A DNA stretch of 64,000 nucleotides, taken from CAVUAT01 sp963739545 (GTDB taxonomy: Bacteria > Actinomycetota > Thermoleophilia > Solirubrobacterales > 70-9). The position numbers and the translations under genes are program-made. The notes under the pieces are model-generated. The model was given only the letters and a program-made list of their open reading frames with translations. It searched no databases and had not been told where the DNA came from. Where the stretch lies: NCBI GenBank assembly GCA_963739545.1, contig CAVUAT010000014.1, forward strand, positions 310,001 to 374,000. Direction: 5' to 3'. Positions 49,437-57,580 of this stretch are shown in pieces (position 1 is the stretch's first letter; each line of letters starts with the position of its first letter).

Positions 49437-50269
49437 TCACTCCTTCGGCTGCTCCCTGTCTGAGATCCCGGGCGGCGCGATCCGCCCTTCGTCAATGTCG
49501 GCGGCGAGCTTCGCCCTCTCCTCCTGCATCCCGGGCGTCAGGACCCCCGACCCGGCGGCGCGAGAGATCGGGTCGCCGCCGCGCCCGCGCAGGATGTAGG
49601 CGAAACCGACTGCGATGCAGGCCCCGGCGAGCGGCCCGACGACGTAGACCCAGTAGTCGTGAAATCGCCGCCCACGAGCGCGGGCCCAAAGGAGCGGGCC
49701 GGGTTCATCGAGACGCCGCTGACCGGCGCCGCCCACAACCCCGCAAGCGCGATGTAGCCACCGACGCCGAGTGCAGCGATCGGGCCGACGTTCTGAGCCG
49801 CCGAGGCGGTGCCGAGGATGACGCTTACCAGGCCAGCCGTGAGGGCGATCTCCATCAGCAGCGCCTGCCAGTCGGCATAGCCCGGGCCGGGGAGCGTTGC
49901 GCCCAGGTTCCCGACGTCGCCGAACACCGCAAGCAAGAAGAGGCAGGCGAGGGTCGCGCCGACGAGCTGGACGATGATGTAGCCCGGCACCCGCAGCCAT
50001 GGGAAATCTCCGCGCATGGCGAAGGCCAGCGATACCGCGGGGTTCAGGTGGGCGCCCGAGACCGCGCCCATGAAGAGGATGATCGCCATCACCATCAGGC
50101 CCGGGGCCACCACCGCCGAGGCAAGGCTGATCTGACCCTGGGCGTGAAGAAGGCCGCCTCCGGCCGCGACGAGGACCAGCAGAAAGGTGCCGAGCAACTC
50201 GGAGAACAGCCTGCGCCATTCCCGTTTCGGGTCGTCGCATTCCTGAGGTGAGCCGAACTCGAGCTCCAC
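49437..50269 (-). pseudogene. Aquaporin/MIP channel gene, frameshifted
   Basis: GTG 50269. Both NPA boxes are present (GAHLNPAVSLAF and GVSMNPARSFGPAL) with six-helix spacing. After ALVGG the frame moves at about 49670-49678; the next frame completes the sixth helix: FHDYWVYVVGPLAGACIAVG, FAYILRGRGG and a cytoplasmic tail, stop 49437. A one-base change would restore it. Aquaglyceroporin type. Pseudogene or one-base error. Confidence 0.85.
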
Positions 50270-50509
50270 CCGGTGGTGAATACGCTGGTCCCACTCAGCA
50301 GCGCGGTCTGCGGCCTCGTCAACGATGCCCAGAACCTACACCTCGGTGTGCTCCTCCAGCCCGCGTCCGGCACAGGAGCTCGCAGAGCCGGTGGACCGAC
50401 CGACGCTGCCAGGGAATTCGCTCCAGAGCGGGGCAGCTCACCCACCTTGGAGTAGGCTCAGCTGCGGTTAGTCGCAAACCGACGACGCTTTGCAGGCCGG
50501 TACCCCAGC

Positions 50510-51937
50510 ATGCCCACCGCGTCCACCAATTCCCCACCTGTAGACACGCTTGCCTCGGTAGATGAGCGCGCCGCCGCCGGCAAGGCGGCGCGTGAGAAGG
50601 CTCCTCGCTCGAGCCAGGGAGACTGGGAACGGCCGGCCCGCCGCCGAGATCCGGTCAAGGTGCTCGAGGACCAGGCCAAGAGCCGCATCCAAGAACTCGT
50701 CCCGATCCGCTACGGGCGGATGCTGGCCTCGCCATTCACGTTCTTCCGCGGCGCGGCGGCGATCATGGCGATGGATCTCGCGAAGACTCCCCAGTCCGGG
50801 ATTCAGGTCCAGCTCTGCGGCGACGCGCACCTCTCGAACTTCGGGGTCTTCGCGGCCCCCGACCGCCGGCTGGTATTGGACATCAACGACTTCGACGAGA
50901 CCCTTCCCGGGCCCTGGGAGTGGGACCTCAAGCGTCTCGCAGCCAGTTTCGCGATCGCCGGGCGCGATCGCGACTTCACCCCGAAGGAGACCCGGCGCGC
51001 CGTCCTCAGAACCGTCCGCGCGTACCGCGAGGCGATGCGGGAGTTTGCCTCGATGCGGAACTTCGACGTCTGGTACGCGCGCCTCGACGTCGACACCCTG
51101 CTCGCCGACGTGGCCAAGGTCGCCGACGCCAAGCAGATGAAGGCGGCGCGGAAGAACGTGGCCAAGGCCGGGAAGAAGAACAGCCTCAAGGCGTTCGATC
51201 GCCTCGTGCACGAGGTCGACGGCGAGCCGCGGATCATCAGCGATCCGCCACTGCTGGTTCCGGCTGGCGAGTTGGTTTCGGAGGATCAGCGCCAAGCGCT
51301 GGAGGAGCGGATCGTCGAGATGATCGGCCGTTACCGCGAGAGCCTCAAGGGGGACCGCCGCCACCTCCTGGACAGCTTCCGGTACGTCGAAATGGCCCGC
51401 AAGGTCGTCGGGGTCGGCAGTGTCGGGACCCGCGCCTGGGTGCTGCTGATGATGGGCCGCGACGGGCAGGACCCGCTCTTCATGCAGGCCAAGGAGGCCG
51501 AGGCCTCGGTGCTCGAGCGCTACCTCGGGGCGAGCGAGTTCGGAAACCACGGCGAGCGGGTGGTCGAGGGCCAGTGGCTGATGCAGGCCTCGAGCGACAT
51601 CCTTCTCGGCTGGCTTCCGGCGACCGCGTGGGAGGGCGGCGAGCGAGACTTCTATGTGCGTCAGCTCTGGGACGGGAAGCGATCGGTCGAGATCGAGACC
51701 CTGCCACCGGAGGGGCTGGAGATATACGGGCGAGTGTGTGGCTGGACGCTGGCCCGAGCCCATGCACGATCCGGCGACCGCATCGCGATCGGCGCCTACC
51801 TTGGCAAGGGCGACAGCTTCGATCAGGCGATCGCCGAGTTCTCCGAGCGCTACGCCGACCAGAACGAGCTCGATTACGCCGCGCTCGCCGACGCGGCCAA
51901 GTCGGGCCGCATCGAGGTTGAGACGGACCTTGACTGA
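50510..51937 (+). CDS. DUF2252 family protein (second copy)
   Basis: 475 residues. Aligns over its whole length with the protein at 12446: IRYGRMLASPFTFFRGAAAI, LCGDAHLSNFGVFAAPDRRL, VLDINDFDETLPGPWEWDLK, ARKVVGVGSVGTRAWVLLMM, GWTLARAHARSGDRIAIGAY. The kinase-like catalytic residues are kept. Differs in a Lys-rich middle (MKAARKNVAKAGKKNSLKAF). Stands alone; function unknown. Confidence 0.92.
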   Translation: MPTASTNSPPVDTLASVDERAAAGKAAREKAPRSSQGDWERPARRRDPVKVLEDQAKSRIQELVPIRYGRMLASPFTFFRGAAAIMAMDLAKTPQSGIQVQLCGDAHLSNFGVFAAPDRRLVLDINDFDETLPGPWEWDLKRLAASFAIAGRDRDFTPKETRRAVLRTVRAYREAMREFASMRNFDVWYARLDVDTLLADVAKVADAKQMKAARKNVAKAGKKNSLKAFDRLVHEVDGEPRIISDPPLLVPAGELVSEDQRQALEERIVEMIGRYRESLKGDRRHLLDSFRYVEMARKVVGVGSVGTRAWVLLMMGRDGQDPLFMQAKEAEASVLERYLGASEFGNHGERVVEGQWLMQASSDILLGWLPATAWEGGERDFYVRQLWDGKRSVEIETLPPEGLEIYGRVCGWTLARAHARSGDRIAIGAYLGKGDSFDQAIAEFSERYADQNELDYAALADAAKSGRIEVETDLD

Positions 51938-52126
51938 AGGGCCGGGCCTCGAGTATCTCGCGTCACGAGCCGCACCACGCGAACGGCGCTAGGTGCTGAA
52001 CACGGTTGCGAGGCGATACTTCACGCGATGGAACGTGCCGAGGTCGAGCTCGTGCGGAGCTTCTGAGCCCGGCCCAATCTGACGGCCGGGCTTGGGGGGC
52101 GAAGCCACCGCTACCGGCGGATGGAG

Positions 52127-52291
52127 CTAGGCCTGCGAAGCCGGAGGGCTGGCGAACGCACCGAAGATCCAGAGAATCGGGAGGAAAATCCCGAAGAAGA
52201 AGAGCCACCCATGCCCGTTGCGAAGTGTCCTGATGCCGAGCCAGAAGAACAGCACGACGTACAGGATCGCTCCGCCGATGATCCATTCCAT
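52127..52291 (-). CDS. Small two-helix membrane protein
   Basis: 54 residues, ATG 52291. MEWIIGGAILYVVLFFWLGI, RTLRNGHGWLFFFGIFLPIL, WIFGAFASPPASQA. Two hydrophobic helices joined by RTLRNGHGW, a layout common among small actinobacterial envelope proteins. It was found only by direct translation because of its size. An RBS-like GGACC is weak. Confidence 0.72.
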   Translation of the reverse strand: MEWIIGGAILYVVLFFWLGIRTLRNGHGWLFFFGIFLPILWIFGAFASPPASQA

Positions 52292-52529
52292 CGAGGTCCT
52301 TTCGTTCGTTCAGTCCGGACAATAAGCAAAGTCGAATGGCTCCACCGCCTCCCCCTACCTCTGCCACACGTCCGAGAGACGTTTGGGCGCAGACTGCTCA
52401 CAGGCCACTCGCGGCAAGATGCCGAGCGTGGAGCACTGAATCGACGCCGCGGTACTGCATGGAAGCAGCACCACGCGAGCGTGCACGAGAGGTGCCAGGA
52501 AACCGCACTGATGCGGAGAACCCTAAGGA

Positions 52530-52910
52530 GTGATTCCACTCTTCCTAGCCGCCCGAGAGCTCGGGCGCGCTCTTGCCGCCGTCTGGCGCGATCCCGAGAC
52601 AAAAGCACTGCCCATCGTCGCGGGCACTCTCGTGCTGACCGGAACGATCTTCTATTGGCGCGTTGAGGATTGGACCCTTCTCGAGTCCCTCTACTTCTGC
52701 ATCGTGACGCTGACGACCGTCGGATACGGGGACTTCACCCCGACCGAGCCCGCATCGCAGGTCTTCACGATCGTCTACATCCTCACCGGGTTCGGCGTGC
52801 TCGTCGCCCTGCTCACCTCCGTCGCCGAGAAGTACATCGAGCAGAAGCGCGAGGGCGGCGGAGCCAGGGAGCGCCGCAAGGCTCGCCGGGAACGCCGGGC
52901 GGAGAGCTGA
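52530..52910 (+). CDS. Two-helix potassium channel
   Basis: 126 residues. Ion_trans_2 type: LPIVAGTLVLTGTIFYWRVE, pore helix and filter TLTTVGYGDFTPTEPASQVF (TVGYGD, K+ selective), second helix TIVYILTGFGVLVALLTSVA, then a basic cytoplasmic tail. KcsA-like tetramer expected. The start is uncertain: GTG 52530 overlaps its own AAGGAG, so a near-cognate start a few codons later is possible. Confidence 0.9.
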   Translation: MIPLFLAARELGRALAAVWRDPETKALPIVAGTLVLTGTIFYWRVEDWTLLESLYFCIVTLTTVGYGDFTPTEPASQVFTIVYILTGFGVLVALLTSVAEKYIEQKREGGGARERRKARRERRAES

Positions 52911-52938
52911 GCCCGGCTGGCCCAGGGGGGGCTTGGTC

Positions 52939-54072
52939 TTAGGTCGGCGCTGTTGCCGGTGGAGGAGCCCCCTGCGCACGCGCCTCGTTGAGATCGCCGG
53001 AGATCTTGACTATGGCCGAGGTCAACGGTGCGGCGAGGATCATCCCGAGGGTTCCAAATAGGGCCCCGCCCGCGATCGTCACGATGAGCACCGCGAGCGG
53101 GTGGATGCCGAGCGCAGTGCCCATCGCTAGCGGCTGGACCAACTGCTGGAGGACGCTGTTCGCGATCAACTGCACGACGATCATCCCCGCTGCCGCGTCG
53201 GTACCCGCGCCGCCGAGGGCGACCAGGACCGCGAACGCACCAGCCGTCCAGGCACCGATGTACGGGATGTAGGCGCCCACGAACGTGACCGCGACGATCG
53301 TGCCGATCAGCGGCACCCCGAGCACCCAGGCTCCGATTGCGACGACGGCCGCGTTGAAGAGGGCGATGATGGTCAAACCGAGGAAATAGCCGCGCAGCGC
53401 CCCGAGCACCCGCCCGGTGATCGTTCGGGCGACCGGCATCGGCACGCCCATGTTCCGCTCGGCCCAGGTCCGGATCACCGGGCCGTCCTTGAGCAGGAAG
53501 AAGAGGCTGAGCACGGTCATCGCGAGGAAGAAGACGAGCGACGAAAGCGCGCTGACCCCGCCCACCACGCCGTCGAGTAGCGCCGAGACGCTGGAAGTTG
53601 CCCCCGAGGCCGCATGCTCCCCCGCCTCCTCGGCCTTGCCGGTATCGACGCCGACATCCTTCAGCCAGCCGGTCATTGTGTCCTGGGCGTCGGCGAGGCG
53701 GCCGTCGACCGCAGAGGCCTGGCCGGTGATCCCCCCGACCACCATCAGGGTCATGCCGATGCCGACGACGATGATCCCGAGCAGCAACAGCGCGGCGCCG
53801 GCACCTCGCGGGACCCGATGCCTCTGTAACCAGTCCACCAGGGGCGAGGCCACGGCGGCGACGATCCCAGCCGTGAGCACTGGCAGGACGATCACGCTCG
53901 TCAGTCCGGCCAGGACGATCAAGCCGACGGTGAGCCCCGCGACGCCCAGCAGGAGCCAGGCCGTGAGGCCGACGTCGCGCAGCCACTTCGGGACGACGAA
54001 GATGTCCGTCAGCGAACTCGGATCGATCTTGAGGCGGTCGCCGCTCCCGCTGGGCGCGTCCCCTTCGGCCAT
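52939..54072 (-). CDS. AI-2E family (PerM-like) transporter
   Basis: 377 residues. About eight helices with the family pattern: VVPKWLRDVGLTAWLLLGVA, GIVAAVASPLVDWLQRHRVP, LFFLLKDGPVIRTWAERNMG, GALRGYFLGLTIIALFNAAV, YIPYIGAWTAGAFAVLVALG, ALGIHPLAVLIVTIAGGALF, GTLGMILAAPLTSAIVKI. Exports or conducts small molecules; the named AI-2 role holds only for some members. Stands alone. Confidence 0.93.
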   Translation of the reverse strand: MAEGDAPSGSGDRLKIDPSSLTDIFVVPKWLRDVGLTAWLLLGVAGLTVGLIVLAGLTSVIVLPVLTAGIVAAVASPLVDWLQRHRVPRGAGAALLLLGIIVVGIGMTLMVVGGITGQASAVDGRLADAQDTMTGWLKDVGVDTGKAEEAGEHAASGATSSVSALLDGVVGGVSALSSLVFFLAMTVLSLFFLLKDGPVIRTWAERNMGVPMPVARTITGRVLGALRGYFLGLTIIALFNAAVVAIGAWVLGVPLIGTIVAVTFVGAYIPYIGAWTAGAFAVLVALGGAGTDAAAGMIVVQLIANSVLQQLVQPLAMGTALGIHPLAVLIVTIAGGALFGTLGMILAAPLTSAIVKISGDLNEARAQGAPPPATAPT

Positions 54073-54141
54073 CCTGTGAAGACGGTATGCGCGCAGTCGG
54101 ATAGATTCCGCCGGACCTCGCCGACAAGGAGTTGACCGCGT

Positions 54142-54564
54142 ATGCGCAGCCGAGCCACCCGCCTTTGTGTGATCGCCGCGATATCTGCCGCCGCACTCGG
54201 AGTATTCGCGGGTTGCGGAGACGACGATGAGGACTCCTCCGAGGGGACCACGACGACCGAAGCGACCACGACCGCGCCTGTCGAGGATGAGATCCAGCAG
54301 GCTGTGACCGGCGCCGTCAGCTCCTGCACCGATTCGGCCGGGCAGATCGACGGCGAGGCGGCAAAGAACACGGCCTTGACCGCGTGCCAGCAGGTCGGGA
54401 CCGCGCTCAGCCAGGACGTAGCGAGCCTGTCCGCGTCAACCCGCGAGGACACAGCCACAGCGCTCAAGGAACTCGCCGCCAAGTGCCGCACCCGGGCTGA
54501 AGATTTCCCCGCAGCCAAGGAGCAGATCCTGGCGGCCTGCGATCAGCTAGCGGCTGCCGGCTAG
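54142..54564 (+). CDS. Small lipoprotein
   Basis: 140 residues. Lipobox VFAGC at residues 23-27, then DDDEDSSEGTTTTEATTTAP (acidic/Thr spacer) and a helical domain EIQQAVTGAVSSCTDSAGQI, TACQQVGTALSQDVASLSAS with four Cys. Surface-anchored on the membrane. No family recognised. Confidence 0.85.
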   Translation: MRSRATRLCVIAAISAAALGVFAGCGDDDEDSSEGTTTTEATTTAPVEDEIQQAVTGAVSSCTDSAGQIDGEAAKNTALTACQQVGTALSQDVASLSASTREDTATALKELAAKCRTRAEDFPAAKEQILAACDQLAAAG

Positions 54565-54796
54565 AAACCAGGACCACACCGGGGCTTGGTTGGTCGGACT
54601 ACAGCTCCGCCTGATAACTCACAGCTATGTCGCCTGCGCGATAGTCGGCTCTTCCGGCTGTGCCTGGCCGCGCGATGGTCTGCGCGATGGTTGTTCGTCG
54701 CCTGGACCTCGAAAGCGGCGAAAACCCCGGCTCCCCGGGACGCACGCGACACCGTCGAAAAGGCCCATGGCGCAGCGGTTTCCGCCGATTCGAGTA

Positions 54797-54844
54797 GCGC
54801 GCCCGACTGGATTCGAGCCAGTGACCTTCGGTTTCGTAGATTGA
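54797..54844 (-). tRNA. tRNA 3' fragment (possible attachment-site scar)
   Basis: The minus strand reads CTACGAAACCG (anticodon loop/stem side), AAGGTCACTGG, CTCGAATCCAGTCGGGCGCG: variable region, T-arm (GGCTCGAATCC) and acceptor 3' half. The 5' half is absent, so this is not a working tRNA. Anticodon cannot be assigned safely; ACG (Arg) would fit. Confidence 0.55.
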
Positions 54845-54980
54845 CCGTCGGTGTCGTACACCGATAGCTCGTGGCCCGCGAATGCCGCTGCTTGCATGGA
54901 GAACGACAGCGGCTCAGACCGAGCCACGCGTGACTCTGCGATGCGCTTCGTCCGTCTCTGGCGCCGGCTGGCGTCGGCCG

Positions 54981-55391
54981 CTAATCGGGGAGGAGACCGA
55001 GCTGACCGAGAAAGTCCATCTGGTCGAAGAACAGGTGCTCGGACTTCAGCGTGTCGCCGTCTGTCGCATAGACCGCCGCCCAGCGGAACTCAATGGCTCG
55101 TCCTGTCGGCGCGACATCGCCATTGGGCGTGTGGAGCACGCCATCATGGGTGCCCACGAAGGTCCCTTCGGCCGCCGCGGCTGGCCCGTCGCTGAGGAGC
55201 TGCTTGACGTCCAGACGGCCGTCCGGGAACGCTTCGTGGAACACGCCCAGGAAGCCATTGACGTCGTCGCGGCCGCTGACCTGGGCGCCTGGCGCCGCCA
55301 TCTCGGCATCGGCGGCCCACGGCTCAGCGTCGTAATCACGGTCGTTGAAGGCGGCGATGTGCTTGAGGATCACGTCTCTGGCGTCGGGCAT
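54981..55391 (-). CDS. SnoaL-like (ester-cyclase type) protein
   Basis: 136 residues from ATG 55391, RBS GGAGAG. DARDVILKHIAAFNDRDYDA, DVNGFLGVFHEAFPDGRLDV, EGTFVGTHDGVLHTPNGDVA, PTGRAIEFRWAAVYATDGDT. The AFPDGR..V and GTHxG motifs place it in the SnoaL/ester-cyclase group, distinct from the MSQENVE paralogs. Substrate unknown. Confidence 0.88.
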   Translation of the reverse strand: MPDARDVILKHIAAFNDRDYDAEPWAADAEMAAPGAQVSGRDDVNGFLGVFHEAFPDGRLDVKQLLSDGPAAAAEGTFVGTHDGVLHTPNGDVAPTGRAIEFRWAAVYATDGDTLKSEHLFFDQMDFLGQLGLLPD

Positions 55392-55487
55392 CAGCTCTCC
55401 GGTTGTAGTTGGCGGCGCGAGAATATCTCAGCTTGTCGAGGTGCCGCTTTGGACGAGAAGCAGCACCCTTTCGTGCGTCGCCTTTAG

Positions 55488-55598
55488 ATCGCATCGGCGG
55501 CCCGATTCGTTCCTCGCTACGACGCGACGCGCATCCGGGAAAGAATCACGATCCCTGCATAGCGGATCCCGGCCTACCAGCTGCTTTGCATGGAAAGC
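55488..55598. repeat. GGCGGCCCGATTCG element and 16-bp near-palindrome
   Basis: GATCGCATCGGCGGCCCGAT then TCGTTCCTCGCTAC at 55488-55521 parallels 25375; GCTTTGCATGGAAAGC at 55583-55598 matches the SnoaL promoter copies exactly. The remaining interval to 56022 has no gene I can support. Confidence 0.65.
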
Positions 55599-56022
55599 GC
55601 TGCTTTCGGCTAGCGCGGTGGATGAACCGTCAATTGCGAAGCCGCTGGCCTCTTGTAGCTGACTGACGAGCGCCCACAGGGCAAAGCTCCGGCGCCAGGC
55701 GGCAAACCCAACCCCGCCCACCGACGATCCCCACCGCTAAGCACGTGGACTTACGGATGCATGGCTCGAGGCGGGGGTCGCCACCGCGCCCTCTGGGCGA
55801 TGGTGATCTGAGCCCAGGCAGGTCAGGTGTCTGATGGCCAGCTTGTCGTTGAAGAGCTCAGCTTCTGTTCTGCGATTTTCGATCTGCGCCGTCGTCAGAG
55901 AACGAAGTTCCCGCCGCGTCGGGGAGCACCACGTTCCCTTCCGGAGGGTGAACGCCATCCCGAAGATTGAGCGGTCTGCCCATGCCTGTACCCAACCGAC
56001 ACTGAGAGAGCCTGGTTCACGG

Positions 56023-56175
56023 TCAGGTTTTCTTGACATGCACCACCGTGTCGGCGGATATGTGCCTCACGTAGGTGGCTTGGATTGGCGTCCCGGCGGG
56101 GAGGACCGCCGATATACGCCAGGCTCCGACTTCAATATCGGTCCGGACTCGTCCGCGCTTGCCACCGATCGGCGA
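56023..56175 (-). pseudogene. C-terminal remnant of an unknown protein
   Basis: The minus strand frame ending at 56023 reads GKRGRVRTDIEVGAWRISAV, LPAGTPIQATYVRHISADTV, VHVKKT and stop: protein-like with a beta pattern, but no start exists before the adjacent gene's stop at 56199. Family not recognised. Confidence 0.35.
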
Positions 56176-56198
56176 CGTTCCCCGGCATCTGAGGGTAC

Positions 56199-57329
56199 TC
56201 AGAGTGGGAGCTGCTTGGCCTTCTTACGGCACTTCTTGCGCTTCTTGTTCGTCTTCTTCCTCTTGCACTTCGCCAGGGCCGTGGCCCGCTCGCCGGTCGG
56301 GCCGGTCGCCGGGGGCGCGGTCGTGCTCGGCGCCGAAGGTGGTGGGGGAGGTGGCAGTGGACACGAAAGCGGGATTGGCGGCGCGGGCGGGGTGGTGCTG
56401 GCCTGCCAGTCGGCATGGAAGCCATTGGAGCACGTGAGTGGCCCGGGCGAGGAGCCGTCGGCGCCCATCGCGATGAGCTTGACGGAGTTGGCATCCTCAC
56501 TTGAGAAGACGATCTTGGTCCCGTCGGGGGAGAAGGCGGGGTCGAACTCGTTCGCGGTGGGGGTGGCGGTCAGATTGGTCGGCGACGAGCCGTCGGCGCC
56601 CATCACCCAGATGTCGCGGTTGCCAGCGCGATCGCTCTCAAACGCGATCTTGGTCCCGTCGGGGGAGTAGGTGGGCGTGCTGTCGGCCGCCGTGCTGGCC
56701 GTGGTCAGGTTGACGGGCGAGGAACCGCCGGCTCCCATCACGTAGATGTCGTGATCGCCGCCGTGCCTGTCGCTCCTGAACGCAATCTTTGTGCCGTCGG
56801 GGGAATAGGCGGGCTCATCGTCCTGCGCCGGGTTGCCTGCGTCGCTGGTCACCGGAGACTCACCAAAGCCGTCGGCGGCCGACATCACATAGATATCGCT
56901 GTCGCTTTGATCCCGATCGCTCGCAAATGCGATCAACGCCCCATTGGGGGAGAAGGCTGGCTCGACGTTGTCCACGAACTGTCCCGGGCCGTTTGTGAGC
57001 ACGGTTATCGCCGAGCCGTCGAGCGGCATCTTCATGACCTCCGAGCTGAAGCTGGAGATGTCGAAGGTCTCGAACGCGATCTCGGTTCCGTCGGGGGAGA
57101 AGGCGGGATTGCGCAGGCCGGAGAGCGTAGCGATCCCTTCCGGCGAGGAGCCGTCGGGGCCCATCACCCAGATGGTGTTGCTTGCGACGAACGCGATCTT
57201 GCCGTTGAACCCGGGGAAGGCGGCCTCGCATCGGTCCGGTTGAACCAGGGCGATGGCCAGCGACACTGTCGCGAGCGCGACGCCCAGGAGGGAACGAGGT
57301 CCCGCAGGGATGGCGTGGTGAGGGAACAT
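56199..57329 (-). CDS. Secreted TolB-like propeller with Lys/Cys C-terminal tail
   Basis: 376 residues. Signal peptide (LGVALATVSLAIALVQPDRC, EAAFPG). Six or so PD40 blades: GKIAFVASNTIWVMGPDGSS, PAFSPDGTEIAFETF, PAYSPDGTKIAFRSDRHGGD, HDIYVMGAGGSSPVNLTTAS. After a Pro/Ser/Thr linker the end is TGERATALAKCKRKK, TNKKRKKCRKKAKQLPL: two Cys 11 apart in a basic stretch ending QLPL, clearly related to the tail of the unrelated protein at 43058. Confidence 0.92.
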   Translation of the reverse strand: MFPHHAIPAGPRSLLGVALATVSLAIALVQPDRCEAAFPGFNGKIAFVASNTIWVMGPDGSSPEGIATLSGLRNPAFSPDGTEIAFETFDISSFSSEVMKMPLDGSAITVLTNGPGQFVDNVEPAFSPNGALIAFASDRDQSDSDIYVMSAADGFGESPVTSDAGNPAQDDEPAYSPDGTKIAFRSDRHGGDHDIYVMGAGGSSPVNLTTASTAADSTPTYSPDGTKIAFESDRAGNRDIWVMGADGSSPTNLTATPTANEFDPAFSPDGTKIVFSSEDANSVKLIAMGADGSSPGPLTCSNGFHADWQASTTPPAPPIPLSCPLPPPPPPSAPSTTAPPATGPTGERATALAKCKRKKTNKKRKKCRKKAKQLPL

Positions 57330-57496
57330 GTGAAGGCCGAGCGTTACTGGGCTTCCATGCCCAATCGAAGTCTCGTGATCCTACGGTAAGACTGTTCGCC
57401 CCACTCCGCTACGGGCCTTCACCGCACACCACTAGCGGGTTTCTACGGACTAATAGGCGGCAGCGACGACTAGCGGCGGACCGTGGCCCCGAAATC
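57330..57496. other. Intergenic, no gene seen
   Basis: Upstream of the propeller gene (its promoter should be here) and next to a tRNA fragment; no other structure recognised. Confidence 0.3.
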
Positions 57497-57497
57497 G

Positions 57498-57541
<44 letters not shown>

Positions 57542-57580
57542 CGAGCGCATGAGAGCGAGTCCCTTGATGCGATCCAGCTC

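Noticed and set aside
50468..51763. Minus-strand open frame of 431 codons opposite DUF2252
   Set aside because: Antisense shadow; the same occurs opposite the first DUF2252 (12617-13882), as expected for codon bias.
55737..56039. 100-codon minus-strand ORF (WVQAWADRSIFGMAFTLRKG)
   Set aside because: Some protein-like stretches but no RBS, no family and a repeat-rich surrounding; evidence too weak to call.
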